This document shows, piece by piece, positions 1 to 8,061 of a stretch of DNA of 64,000 nucleotides. The notes below the pieces were generated by a model. It was not told the DNA's origin, made no database searches, and worked only from the letters and a program-made list of their open reading frames with translations. This DNA comes from Fermentibacter sp964564435 (GTDB lineage Bacteria > Fermentibacterota > Fermentibacteria > Fermentibacterales > Fermentibacteraceae), in the NCBI GenBank assembly GCA_964564435.1, contig CAZMAT010000005.1, positions 62,001 through 126,000 on the forward strand, written 5' to 3'. A program made the position numbers and the translations under genes. Every line of letters starts with the position of its first letter. The stretch's first letter is position 1.

Positions 1-671
1 GAGGAGAAGATCCTCCCGCCGGCAACGAGCACGGGTCCCGCCCCGGGCAGGGTCTCGTACTGCCACAGGTCGACCGCAGGATCGTACCTGACCAGCGTGC
101 CCCCGGACGTGAAGACCCAGTCGGGCCCCATCAGGGCGAGCCCGGACGATCCCGGTGCGGGGGCCCCGGGAGAGCGGACGTCCCAGACGCCTTCCGAGAG
201 CATCGCGATCGATCCGCCTTCGGAGAGGATGACCGGTGACGATGCAGCATCGAGGGCCAGGCCCGCGGGCTCGAAGCCTTCGGGCAGCGGTGTGATCTCC
301 GCCTCCGCCCCGTCGAAGCTCACCAGCGCCGAATCGCTCAGCAGCAGGAGGCCCGAGGGCATCGACACGGCACCCACCGGCGAGGCCGCCGCGGGGCCGA
401 GGTCGTAGCTGCTCCACCTGCCGTCGCTCATCGAGCAGTGGAGCACGCCCCCGCCCTCGAAGGCGGCCCATGCGCCGCCGTCATCAACGGCTACCGCCTC
501 CGGCGGGCCGGCCGGGAGGACTATCTCCTGCCAGCCCACGGGAGCGGGTCTTTCGGCGATCGCCACCTGACCGTCGCTGGCGGCGGCCGCGCCGGCCCTT
601 TCGGGGCCGGACCCGCAGCCCGTGGAGAGGGCGGCCAGGAGGACTGTCAGGACGATTCTCGCGTCACGCAA
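1..671 (-). CDS. Secreted lipoprotein, probable beta-propeller-like, truncated by window edge
   Basis: The frame is open from the left edge to about 677 and its 3' end lies outside the window. I prefer the TTG at 671, because a GGAGG lies 8 bases upstream; the in-frame GTG at 677 is only 2 bases from it. The product opens with a short hydrophobic stretch and the lipobox LSTGC, so it should be a lipid-anchored envelope protein. The mature part has repeated short beta-type segments of the kind VRYDPAVDLWQYETLP, which resemble propeller or Kelch-like blades; this is a resemblance, not a firm family. It is the last visible gene of the pilus operon, 18 bases after pilO, where PilP (also a lipoprotein) often sits, but nothing in it looks like PilP. 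Role unknown. Confidence 0.7.
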   Translation of the reverse strand, partial: MRDARIVLTVLLAALSTGCGSGPERAGAAAASDGQVAIAERPAPVGWQEIVLPAGPPEAVAVDDGGAWAAFEGGGVLHCSMSDGRWSSYDLGPAAASPVGAVSMPSGLLLLSDSALVSFDGAEAEITPLPEGFEPAGLALDAASSPVILSEGGSIAMLSEGVWDVRSPGAPAPGSSGLALMGPDWVFTSGGTLVRYDPAVDLWQYETLPGAGPVLVAGGRIFS

Positions 672-689
672 TTCCACGTCCTCCACCCC

Positions 690-1247
690 CTATGGCTGAG
701 TGTAGGCGGAGAACACGAAGGAAGCCTCGATGTTGTCGAACTTCCCCTCCGCCGCCTTCAGCTGCTGGATGTTCAGGTCGGTGATGGCCGTCATCATCGT
801 CTCCTGAGTGAGCTGGTCGAAGAACACACCCAGCCTGTGATACCTGCCCGTCAGCCTTATCTGCCAGCTGTAGACGGCATACTGGCCCTCGAGCGCCGGC
901 GGCAGGGGGTTCATGTTGACGATCTGGATGCCGCTGCTCGCGGCCTTGGTGGTGAGGAGCTCGAGCACCTCGTCCTGGCTGTACTGCCTGGGCAGGAACC
1001 TGTCCAGGTTCTCCAGCTCCTGCTGGTACATCTCGATCTGCTGGGCCATGACCGCCATGTCCTCGGAGGTCTGCGCCCGGAGCTGGTTCAGCTCCATCTG
1101 CTTCATCTGGAGCTGATCCTCCTGCGAGGTGATCGACTCCCTGGTGTCCTTCGCCACGAAGTTGAAGTAGACGTACACGAGGGCGGCGAGCAGAAGGAGC
1201 CCCAGGAAGAAGCGCAGGAGTTTGGGATCGCGAAGGTCTAGTGCCAC
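690..1247 (-). CDS. pilO: Type IV pilus inner-membrane assembly protein PilO
   Basis: The 185-residue protein has a short cytoplasmic head, one membrane segment (about residues 12-29), a coiled coil (about 35-85) and a C-terminal alpha/beta domain, which is the PilO architecture. PilO pairs with PilN in the periplasm and links the cytoplasmic PilM ring to the outer parts of the pilus machine. Translation starts at GTG 1247 with GGAGGAGG 6 bases upstream. It lies downstream of the PilM-PilN fusion and a lipoprotein in one minus-strand run, supporting the call. Pairwise similarity in this family is low, so the assignment rests on architecture plus context. Confidence 0.85.
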   Translation of the reverse strand: MALDLRDPKLLRFFLGLLLLAALVYVYFNFVAKDTRESITSQEDQLQMKQMELNQLRAQTSEDMAVMAQQIEMYQQELENLDRFLPRQYSQDEVLELLTTKAASSGIQIVNMNPLPPALEGQYAVYSWQIRLTGRYHRLGVFFDQLTQETMMTAITDLNIQQLKAAEGKFDNIEASFVFSAYTQP

Positions 1248-1278
1248 TTCGTACCTCCTCCCGGCCGGTCCGGGGCCT

Positions 1279-1707
1279 TCACTCCCCGCCGCCCATCTCC
1301 GCGGACTCGAGGTCTATGTCCCAGACAACCAGCGTGTCGCCTACCTCGATGAAGAAGGGCGATGACTCGATATCGGCGTACATGTAGGTGAATGCGCTCC
1401 AGTGGGCCGTCAGGCCGATCACGCCGAATTCGGGCATCGTGTAGCCGGTGCCCTCCTCGCCGGGAGTGGGATAGAGAGGGACCTCGATCATGAAGACGCC
1501 GTCTGCGTCAGTCTCGTCGCTCCGGTCGAAGGTGTTGATCGAGTCTCCGTGGGCGACGACCGTGATCTCCTCCGCGGGGGTCGTGCGCCCCGAGTCCTCC
1601 CAAATCGTGCCCGTCACGTAGATGCTCGTCTCGTCGGTCCCGAAGGGGTCGCAACCCGACAGGACGGCGAGCGCTGCGATCATCGAAAGTACCACGATCC
1701 TGTTCAT
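1279..1707 (-). CDS. Small lipoprotein inserted in the pilus operon
   Basis: This 142-residue protein begins MNRIVVLSMIAALAVLSGC, a clean lipoprotein signal with lipobox LSGC. A GGGGGG run just before ATG 1707 decides the start; longer versions of the frame would overlap the upstream gene. The rest is acidic and looks like a small beta-sandwich (segments such as IYVTGTIWED and GVFMIEVPLYP, as in carboxypeptidase-regulatory-like domains). It lies 10 bases after the PilM-PilN gene and 31 before pilO, so it is probably made with the pilus proteins. No named family is recognised; a pilus-associated envelope role is inference from position. Confidence 0.7.
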   Translation of the reverse strand: MNRIVVLSMIAALAVLSGCDPFGTDETSIYVTGTIWEDSGRTTPAEEITVVAHGDSINTFDRSDETDADGVFMIEVPLYPTPGEEGTGYTMPEFGVIGLTAHWSAFTYMYADIESSPFFIEVGDTLVVWDIDLESAEMGGGE

Positions 1708-1717
1708 GATCCCCCCA

Positions 1718-3469
1718 TCAGATCCCGGAGTAGTTGCCGACGAGAGGCAGCAGTGAGCCCCTGTTGACACTTACTTCCAGATCGAACTGGTATCTCATCT
1801 CCCCGCCGGTGGCGCCGGTGGGATCGGTAGCTGGAGTGAGCGTGTAGGTCTGGCCGTATTCGGCGAGCTGGAAGAGGGCGGTCTGCCCGTCGGGCATCTG
1901 CTCGACCAGCCTGCGCTGGAAGGCGACCACGTCGCCCCATGTCCTGGCGATGCCGGTCAGGTGGAGGCTCTCGCCGGAGACCACCATCGCGGTCAGGTAT
2001 ATCCCCTTGTCGGCCTCCTCGGCGAGCGTGGTCTGCTGGGGATACAGCGCCCTGCAGAGGTACTCCATCACGTAGACGGCGTATCTCTGGTCGAGCGCCA
2101 GGCTCTGGATCGCCGCGCGCCTGGCCTCGAGGTCCGCGAGCAGGGCGTTGGCCTCGGCCTGCTGGCTCACCTGCGTCTCCATCTGGGCTATCTCGCTGTC
2201 GATGGCGGTTATCTGGCCCTGGAGCTCCGACTGGCGCTTCTTGAGCCCGGCGTAGTGGATCCCCATCGCGACTATCCCGCCGACGATCAGGAGTATCGGC
2301 AGATAGGAGAGGATCGCGGCTGCGGGCGAGGAGGCTGCCGCCGCAGGCGTGCCGGCCGCGCCGGCCTTCTTGCGCCTGGTGTCGGCCTCCTCCATGACGT
2401 TCACGTCCACCCTGCCGGGTTCGAAGGCGCGGAGGGCAAGCCCGATGCTGACGGCTAGGAGGGCACTCATCACGGGCTTGTCGGAATCGGGGATCACCGA
2501 CGAGTCGGCCGAGACGCTCCTGAAGGTCTCGAGCTGCTCGACGGGGAGGCCGTGCTGTTCGCTGAGGGTCGCCGCGAGGCCCGGCACCTGCGAGCAGCCG
2601 CCGCTGATGTACATCCTGTCTATCCTGGTGCTCTCCCCCGAGGCCTGGAAGGAGATGAACGAGCGCCTGACGCTCGTGGAGAGCTCTTCGATGACATAGC
2701 CGATGGCCGACTTGACCTCGTCCTGGGAGGCTCCCTCGGGAAGGTCGCCCTTCAGGACCGCCTCGGCCGTCTCGTAGTCGAGGCCCATGGACCTCTGGAG
2801 AGCCTCTATGAACCTGTTGCCGCCGATCGAGAGGTCCCTGTTGAAGCTGGGGAGCCCACCCTTCACGACGACCATGTTCGTGACCTCGGCGCCGATGTTG
2901 AGGATGGTCACGCACTCGTCGGCGCCCGGCCTGTAGTTGTACTCGTATGCCCTCTGCAGGGCGAACTGCTCGAGTTCGATGGCCGTGGGCTTGACGCCCG
3001 AGGCCTGCAGGAGGCTGCGGTGGAGATCGACCGCCTCCTTCTTCGCGGCGACCAGCAGGACCTCCATCTGCCCCGGAGCCATCTCGGGGTTGATGATCTT
3101 GAAGTCGATGCTGACCTCGTCGATCCTGAACGGTATGTGCTGCTCCGCCTCCCAGCGGATGGCCTGGCGGGCGTTCTCCTCCGACATCTTCTCCATCGGG
3201 ATGCGCCTGACGATGACACTCCTGCCGGAGACCGCGGAGAAGACGAGACGGGACTTGATGCCGGCATTCCTGAGGGCATCCCTTATCCCGGCGTTGACCA
3301 GCTCCCTGTTGACTATCTCACCGTCGGCCACTGTACCGGGAGCCAGTTCCTGTATGGCGAACCTGGCGAGCTTGTAGGTCTTCCCGGACCTGATCAGCTC
3401 GACCACCTTCACCGAATGGCTGCCGATATCCAGGCCTACGGCCGACTTGACAGAACCGCCGAAGCCCAT
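1718..3469 (-). CDS. pilM: Natural PilM-PilN fusion, type IV pilus assembly
   Basis: A single 583-residue protein combines two normally separate pilus proteins. Residues 1-350 are PilM, an actin/FtsA-fold ATPase (GLDIGSHSVKVVEL near the start, nucleotide-pocket strand TILNIGAE, and ISGGCSQVPGL). Residues about 354-361 (VDVNVMEE) resemble the N-terminal INLLP-type peptide of PilN that normally docks into PilM. A membrane segment follows at about 386-407, then a coiled coil and the periplasmic PilN domain to the end. The start is ATG 3469, with GGAGG 5 bases upstream; a longer in-frame start at 3502 lacks this. First gene of the operon, with a promoter at 3553-3581. The gene symbol names only the N-terminal half. 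Confidence 0.9.
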   Translation of the reverse strand: MGFGGSVKSAVGLDIGSHSVKVVELIRSGKTYKLARFAIQELAPGTVADGEIVNRELVNAGIRDALRNAGIKSRLVFSAVSGRSVIVRRIPMEKMSEENARQAIRWEAEQHIPFRIDEVSIDFKIINPEMAPGQMEVLLVAAKKEAVDLHRSLLQASGVKPTAIELEQFALQRAYEYNYRPGADECVTILNIGAEVTNMVVVKGGLPSFNRDLSIGGNRFIEALQRSMGLDYETAEAVLKGDLPEGASQDEVKSAIGYVIEELSTSVRRSFISFQASGESTRIDRMYISGGCSQVPGLAATLSEQHGLPVEQLETFRSVSADSSVIPDSDKPVMSALLAVSIGLALRAFEPGRVDVNVMEEADTRRKKAGAAGTPAAAASSPAAAILSYLPILLIVGGIVAMGIHYAGLKKRQSELQGQITAIDSEIAQMETQVSQQAEANALLADLEARRAAIQSLALDQRYAVYVMEYLCRALYPQQTTLAEEADKGIYLTAMVVSGESLHLTGIARTWGDVVAFQRRLVEQMPDGQTALFQLAEYGQTYTLTPATDPTGATGGEMRYQFDLEVSVNRGSLLPLVGNYSGI

Positions 3470-3552
3470 CTGTGCCTCCAACCGTTCAGCTAGACCCCGC
3501 ACCCGTGCATCGTGCCCGGGGAGGGATCACAGTGCCCTCCTGCACCGATCGA

Positions 3553-3581
3553 AGTTTAACGAGTGTGTCCAATGTCGTCAA
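3553..3581 (-). promoter_or_regulatory. Promoter for the pilMN-pilO operon
   Basis: On the minus strand a TTGACG (3581-3576) is followed by a 17-base spacer and TAAACT (3558-3553), close to the housekeeping consensus. The expected start of transcription is near 3546, giving a leader of about 75 bases before ATG 3469. The surrounding 60 bases are unusually AT-rich for this genome. Confidence 0.6.
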
Positions 3582-3617
3582 TACCCAAATTCATAACTCC
3601 GAAACTTCATATATCCC

Positions 3618-3645
3618 TTGACGCCCATGGAGCGCCCGGTATGTT
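3618..3645 (+). promoter_or_regulatory. Possible promoter for the divergent small regulator
   Basis: TTGACG (3618-3623), 16-base spacer, TATGTT (3640-3645). It would start RNA near 3652, right at the GGAGG (3652-3656) that serves ATG 3662. That leader is very short, so the site may be fortuitous, with the true promoter a little further upstream. Confidence 0.35.
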
Positions 3646-3661
3646 TGCCCCGGAGGTCGAG

Positions 3662-3979
3662 ATGACTGCGAGGACAAAGCCCGGGATAGTCTCCAGCATA
3701 ATGGACTTCGAGGAGGGTGACTCCGCCAGTGTCAGGCTCACCGTACCGGTGCGGCAGGACCAGGAGGAGGTCCTCACCCGGATCGTGCGTGCGATCTCCC
3801 AGAACAGGGACAGGCACCACAGGCGGCAGCGCATCACGAAGGCCGCCGTCATAAGGGCCTACATCGACGCTTTGAGCTCCATCCCCGTGGACCTGCGCAA
3901 CATCTCCGACGAGAACGAACTCCTCCGCAGGGTCATGGAGTCGTTCAGGAATCACCCGGGGAGCCTGAAGAGCACGTAG
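3662..3979 (+). CDS. Small basic protein, possible ribbon-helix-helix-like DNA-binding protein
   Basis: The start at ATG 3662 has GGAGG 5 bases upstream, giving 105 residues; earlier in-frame ATGs have no ribosome site. A beta-strand-like segment (SVRLTVPVRQDQEEVLTRIV) is followed by a basic stretch (RDRHHRRQRITKAAVIRAYI) and acidic helices. This order recalls small ribbon-helix-helix or MetJ/Arc-type regulators, but the match is by eye only. It is divergent from the pilus operon across a 190-base region with back-to-back promoters, so control of that operon or of itself is a reasonable guess. Its last 28 bases overlap the 3' end of the convergent membrane protein gene. Confidence 0.65.
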   Translation: MTARTKPGIVSSIMDFEEGDSASVRLTVPVRQDQEEVLTRIVRAISQNRDRHHRRQRITKAAVIRAYIDALSSIPVDLRNISDENELLRRVMESFRNHPGSLKST

Positions 3980-5697
3980 GGGCCCTTCGAGACCACCGGT
4001 TCCAGCCTCGTCGCGACGAATTCCCGCCATCGTTCGAACTCTCCGTCGTCCAGTTCACCGGTGATGTTGATATCGGCAATATCCATGTCCATCGCAACAT
4101 ATGATATGCCTCGCGCCCTGAGGCTCGAGGCGAGATCGTCCGCGCCCGCGCCCCCCCAGACCGGCTCCAGCACGTCGAGCGGGAACCTGTGGCTGTTGAA
4201 GATCGCGCAGGAGGGCCAGTAGAAGGCCCTGTTGCCCATGTTCACGAAGAGGGTGGTGTCGGCTTCCTCAAGTACCCTGTCAGCCTCCATGTAGAACGGC
4301 ATGTACGGCAATCTGTTCTCGAGGAACGACGGATCCAGTGCCTCGAGGGGTCTCTCGGACGAGTAGAGCCTGACCAGCCAGGAGCCGCTCCAGACGAGGC
4401 AGGATGCCATCGCGAGGCCCGCGGCCGCCCTGCCCAGCCGGCCCGTGCCGAGAGCCCCGGAAAGCCCTGCGGCCGCGAACGGCACCAGCATCCCGACAGG
4501 GCCGAAGAGATACCTCACCCTGGCGGAGGGGATACTCAGGAGCACCGTCAGGACGAGCGCGGCCATCGCCGGCAGGACCCGCGCCCTGTTCCTGCAGAGC
4601 AGCAGGAAGAGCATCACCCCGAGCAGGAGGAGGGGGCCCGACGCCCCGTCGTACAGCCTGGGATCGTCCCATCTGCCGCCGACGGACATCCTCACCGGCA
4701 GGGCCAGCAGGTCTGAAGGCGTCGACACCGATGCGGAGTAGTCCGAGAACGCCCCCAGCAGTTCCTGCGTCCTCGCCGGGACTTCCTCCTCGACTCCGAA
4801 CACACCGCCCAGAAGCGGATGGAACGGGTTCCCGTGCTCGATCGCGTTGGGCAGGGCCCAGGTGGCCGACAGCGCGAGAGCCAGGCCGAACGGGGCCGCC
4901 AGCGCCCCGGGGCGCTTCCCGTATCTGACGGCCAGCACGAGGAGCGTGACCACGGTCACCGGGAAGCCGTTGTACTTGCATGCCCCGGCCGCGGCTCCCC
5001 ACAGGGCCGCGAGCGTCGCGTCGCCGTCGTCCCTGGCGAGCTCGCCGGCAGCGAGGATCGAGAACATGAGGAGGAAGGAGTCGGAGTATGCCCATGTCGC
5101 GTTCCGCAGAGCTTCCGGGATGCTGAGCACTACCAGCGGCGCCAGCAGGGCGGCCCTCCTGCCGAAGGGCGCTGCGGCATGCCTCGCCGCAGCCACGGCT
5201 CCCGCGAAACCGGCCAGGCTGACCATGCCGGAGACCCTGAAGCCGAAGGTCCCTCCGACGAGCGCATACAGCGACTCCACCAGGTACGGATAGCTGAAGA
5301 ACGGGCACCAGGCGGGCCTGTGGATGGAGCCTTCCGAGAGCCAGAGCCTCGGGAGGTACATGTGGTGGTTCATCGCGTCCCTCGCTGTCTGAGGCATGGC
5401 GGCGAGCGGCAGCAGAAGGGCGACGGCAGCCAGGGGGGCCATCGCCTCCCTCCCCGGCTTCATCCCCGATCCGAAGAGGAGCGCCGCGGACGAGACACCG
5501 AGGATCGCCCACAGGACGGCGGGCGTCAGCAGCGAGAGCCACCCCGCCAGGGACACGGCCAGGGAGACCAGGAGCGCGCCGAGAGCCATGCGGATGACCC
5601 GGGGCCTCCCGCCGGCCAGGAGGCCTCCGGCCCCCGTGAAGGCTGCGGTCAGCGCGGCGAGGGCCGGGATACAGAGAAGGAATCCATCCATGCGCAT
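3952..5697 (-). CDS. Polytopic membrane glycosyltransferase-like protein (GT39/ArnT-type)
   Basis: The 581-residue protein has about 11-13 hydrophobic segments and a C-terminal soluble domain. It carries the loop pattern typical of lipid-linked-sugar transferases of the GT-C fold: a first periplasmic loop with RDAMNHHMYLPRLWLSEGSI, and PYLVESLYALVGG before the next helix. Such proteins move sugars from a polyprenyl-phosphate carrier onto lipid or protein acceptors outside the inner membrane. ATG 5697 was chosen because residues before it do not look coding; the ribosome site is weak. It is divergent from a GT2 gene that could make the polyprenyl-phosphate sugar. Acceptor and sugar are unknown. 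Confidence 0.7.
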   Translation of the reverse strand: MRMDGFLLCIPALAALTAAFTGAGGLLAGGRPRVIRMALGALLVSLAVSLAGWLSLLTPAVLWAILGVSSAALLFGSGMKPGREAMAPLAAVALLLPLAAMPQTARDAMNHHMYLPRLWLSEGSIHRPAWCPFFSYPYLVESLYALVGGTFGFRVSGMVSLAGFAGAVAAARHAAAPFGRRAALLAPLVVLSIPEALRNATWAYSDSFLLMFSILAAGELARDDGDATLAALWGAAAGACKYNGFPVTVVTLLVLAVRYGKRPGALAAPFGLALALSATWALPNAIEHGNPFHPLLGGVFGVEEEVPARTQELLGAFSDYSASVSTPSDLLALPVRMSVGGRWDDPRLYDGASGPLLLLGVMLFLLLCRNRARVLPAMAALVLTVLLSIPSARVRYLFGPVGMLVPFAAAGLSGALGTGRLGRAAAGLAMASCLVWSGSWLVRLYSSERPLEALDPSFLENRLPYMPFYMEADRVLEEADTTLFVNMGNRAFYWPSCAIFNSHRFPLDVLEPVWGGAGADDLASSLRARGISYVAMDMDIADINITGELDDGEFERWREFVATRLEPVVSKGPYVLFRLPG

Positions 5698-5807
5698 AAC
5701 AGAACACCTGCGGAGCCCGGCAGCAAGAATCGGGCTTGCCGGTGCGGCCCGCCCGGACGATCTTCCCGGAGGCCGGAGCCTGGCCTGCACTCGCCTAAGG
5801 GGGCCGG

Positions 5808-6773
5808 ATGCGCGTTCTGGTGGCTATCCCCGCATTCAACGAAGAGAAGACCGTTGGCGCCGTGATATCCGGAGTGCCCCGCGGGATTCCGGGAGTCTCC
5901 TGCGTCGACATCCTCGTGGTCGATGACGGATCGTCCGACTCGACCGCCGGTGTGGCTGCCGGGGCCGGTGCGAGGGTCTGCAGGCACCCTGGCAACAGGG
6001 GCCTGGGCGCAGTGTTCAGGACCGCCCTGGCGGAGGCCAGGGATGGCGGATACGACGTCCTGGCGACCATAGACGGCGACGGGCAGTTCGATCCTTCCGG
6101 CATCGGCAGTCTCCTGGCGCCCATCCTTGCCGGAGAGGCGGACATGGTGACGTGCAGCCGGTTCATGCCGGGCTCGGGAGGCGGCCGGGTCCCCTGGGTG
6201 CGGAGGACGGGGAACAGGTGGGTCGCCGGGATAGTCAACTCTTTGACAGGAGCAGGGATCCACGACGCCACATGCGGCTTCAGGGCCTACGGCCCGTCGG
6301 CGCTCGAGCAGCTCAGCTCCTTCAGCAGGTTCACCTACACCCAGGAGACCCTGATCGACCTGGCATGGAAGAGGATGAAGATCGCGGAGCTGCCCCTCCC
6401 CGTCAGGGCTACGAGGGAGCACGGGCGGAGCAGCATCTCGGGCAACATCGCCAGGTATGCGGCCCTGTCGCTGGGGGCGATCTATTCCGCCTCCCACGAC
6501 CACATGCCATGGCGCTTCTACGGGCTGCCCGGGCTGTGCATGACGGGCGCGGGCCTCGCCTCCGAGGCAGTGCTGTTCGTGCGATGGATGTCGGTCGGCG
6601 CGGTGTCGCCCTACAAGGGAGTGGCCATAGCCGGCCTGTTCCTCGTGGTGATTGGCATCCTGCTCACGATAATGGCTTCACTGGCAGATTCCTCGTCGCA
6701 CGCGAGGCACCTTCTCGAGGAGCAGACCGCCGAACGCGTCCGCGCCAGGCGCCGGGAGGCGTCGCGCGGCTAG
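5808..6773 (+). CDS. GT2 glycosyltransferase, polyprenyl-phosphate sugar synthase-like
   Basis: The 321-residue protein starts with a GT-A fold (IPAFNEEKTVGAVI, then VVDDGSSDST) and has the metal-binding stretch IDGDGQFDP and the acceptor region NRWVAGIVNSLTG. This is the dolichol-phosphate mannosyltransferase (DPM1)-like pattern. Two hydrophobic segments near the C-terminus (about 240-262 and 270-292) anchor it in the inner membrane. It would transfer a hexose from a nucleotide sugar to a lipid phosphate, feeding transferases such as the divergent GT-C protein. AGGGGG lies 5 bases before the ATG. Its TAG stop shares CTAG with the stop of the convergent ackA. Confidence 0.85.
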   Translation: MRVLVAIPAFNEEKTVGAVISGVPRGIPGVSCVDILVVDDGSSDSTAGVAAGAGARVCRHPGNRGLGAVFRTALAEARDGGYDVLATIDGDGQFDPSGIGSLLAPILAGEADMVTCSRFMPGSGGGRVPWVRRTGNRWVAGIVNSLTGAGIHDATCGFRAYGPSALEQLSSFSRFTYTQETLIDLAWKRMKIAELPLPVRATREHGRSSISGNIARYAALSLGAIYSASHDHMPWRFYGLPGLCMTGAGLASEAVLFVRWMSVGAVSPYKGVAIAGLFLVVIGILLTIMASLADSSSHARHLLEEQTAERVRARRREASRG

Positions 6774-7972
6774 CTGCGCAGCCCGAGTATCCTCTCCGTC
6801 TCGATGGCGATCATGAGCTCCTCGTTGGTAGGGACGACCAGGAGCTTCACAGGGCTGTCCGGCGTGGAGACGATCCTCTCCTGGCCCCGGAACCTGTTTG
6901 CCTCGACGTCGAGCCTGGCGCCGACGGCCTCGAGCCCGGCGCAGATCGTCTCGCGGATCTCCCAGCCGTTCTCGCCGATTCCCGCAGTGAAGGTTATCGC
7001 GTCCACCGAGCCCAGGGTGACGGCATATCCGCCGATGTACTTCCTCACCTTGTCGGCGAAGAGGTCGAGAGCGAGCTTCGCCCGTTCGTTGCCGGCATCG
7101 GCCGCCTGCTCGACGTCCCTCATGTCGCTCGACACGCCGGAGATGCCCAGGAGGCCGCTCTTCTTGTAGACGAGGTCCTTGACCTCGGACGCCGACATCC
7201 CGTGGCTCTCCATGAGCTCCAGGAGGATCGCCGGATCGACGTCGCCCGACCTGGTGCCCATCATCACGCCGCACATCGTGCCGAAGCCGAGGCTCGTGTC
7301 GATGCTCCTGCCGCCCCTGACCGCGGTGATGCTGCTGCCGTTCCCGAGGTGGCAGACGATGATGTTCAGCCCGGACAGCGGCCTTCCCAGGATGGCCGCC
7401 GTGCGCTCGGCCACGTACTGGTGGCTGGTGCCGTGGAATCCGTACCTGCGGAAGCCCTTGTCCTTGTAGAGGTCCCAGGTCAGGGGATAGACGTAGGCGA
7501 CCGGCGGCATCGTCTGATGGAAGGATGTGTCGAACACCGCCACGTTGGGCACCCCTTCGAGCATCTCGATCGCGGCCCTGATGCCCAGCAGGTTGGCGGG
7601 GTTGTGGAGGGGGGCCATGAAGCTGTTCTCCTCGATCTCGGAGATGACTTCGGGGGTGATCAGCACGGCCTGTGTGAAGCGCTCGCCGCCGTGGACCACC
7701 CTGTGGCCGACCGCCTCGATCTCGTTGAGCGAGCCGAGTGCGCCGTGCGCAGGGTCGGTGAGGTTGCGGAGGACGAGGGACAGCCCGAACTGGTGGTTGG
7801 GGATGGGGAGATCGGTCCTGATCTTCTCATCCGAGCCCCTGCGGTACTCCATCCTGCCCTCGGCCAGCCCTATCCTTTCGAGCAGACCGCCTGCCAGCGT
7901 CTCTCCCGAAGTGCTCTCCACGAGGCGGAACTTGATCGAGGAACTGCCGCTGTTGATGACGAGGATCTTCAC
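6770..7972 (-). CDS. ackA: Acetate kinase
   Basis: A full-length 400-residue acetate kinase: N-terminal INSGSSSIKF phosphate-binding loop, GHRVVHGGERF, the substrate region VFDTSFHQTMPP, RRYGFHGTSHQYV, HLGNGSSITA and MMGTRSGDVDPA near the middle, and FTAGIGENGWEIR. It converts acetyl phosphate and ADP to acetate and ATP, so acetate is a likely fermentation end product. No phosphotransacetylase gene lies nearby. The start is GTG 7972 with GGAGG 6 bases upstream. It appears to be a single-gene unit with its own promoter (8032-8061), and its stop overlaps that of the GT2 gene by 4 bases. Confidence 0.97.
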   Translation of the reverse strand: MKILVINSGSSSIKFRLVESTSGETLAGGLLERIGLAEGRMEYRRGSDEKIRTDLPIPNHQFGLSLVLRNLTDPAHGALGSLNEIEAVGHRVVHGGERFTQAVLITPEVISEIEENSFMAPLHNPANLLGIRAAIEMLEGVPNVAVFDTSFHQTMPPVAYVYPLTWDLYKDKGFRRYGFHGTSHQYVAERTAAILGRPLSGLNIIVCHLGNGSSITAVRGGRSIDTSLGFGTMCGVMMGTRSGDVDPAILLELMESHGMSASEVKDLVYKKSGLLGISGVSSDMRDVEQAADAGNERAKLALDLFADKVRKYIGGYAVTLGSVDAITFTAGIGENGWEIRETICAGLEAVGARLDVEANRFRGQERIVSTPDSPVKLLVVPTNEELMIAIETERILGLRS

Positions 7973-8031
7973 TCCTGGCCTCCACTGGTGGTTTGCGGAT
8001 CCGATTCCCGCGCAAGGGGCGTCGATCCGCG

Positions 8032-8061
8032 ATCATAAGGACGGGGAATCCCCGGGGCCAA
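8032..8061 (-). promoter_or_regulatory. Promoter of ackA with a dyad in its spacer
   Basis: On the minus strand TTGGCC (8061-8056), 18-base spacer, TATGAT (8037-8032). Expected RNA start is near 8025, about 50 bases before the ackA GTG. The spacer contains the arms CGGGGA and TCCCCG around one central base (8042-8054), which could be an operator. The site overlaps the last codons of the upstream O-antigen ligase-like gene. Confidence 0.5.

Noticed and set aside
438..1241. Long plus-strand reading frame opposite pilO and the first lipoprotein
   Set aside because: Its product is low-complexity Gly/Arg/His/Leu-rich and it is the mirror of genes with ribosome sites, signal peptides and recognisable domains on the minus strand.
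3578..4030. Minus-strand frame opposite the small regulator
   Set aside because: The plus-strand frame has a perfect ribosome site and a protein-like composition; the minus frame has neither.
5717..5742. Bulged hairpin between the two glycosyltransferase genes
   Set aside because: Only two 4-base stems separated by a bulge; too weak in a GC-rich background.
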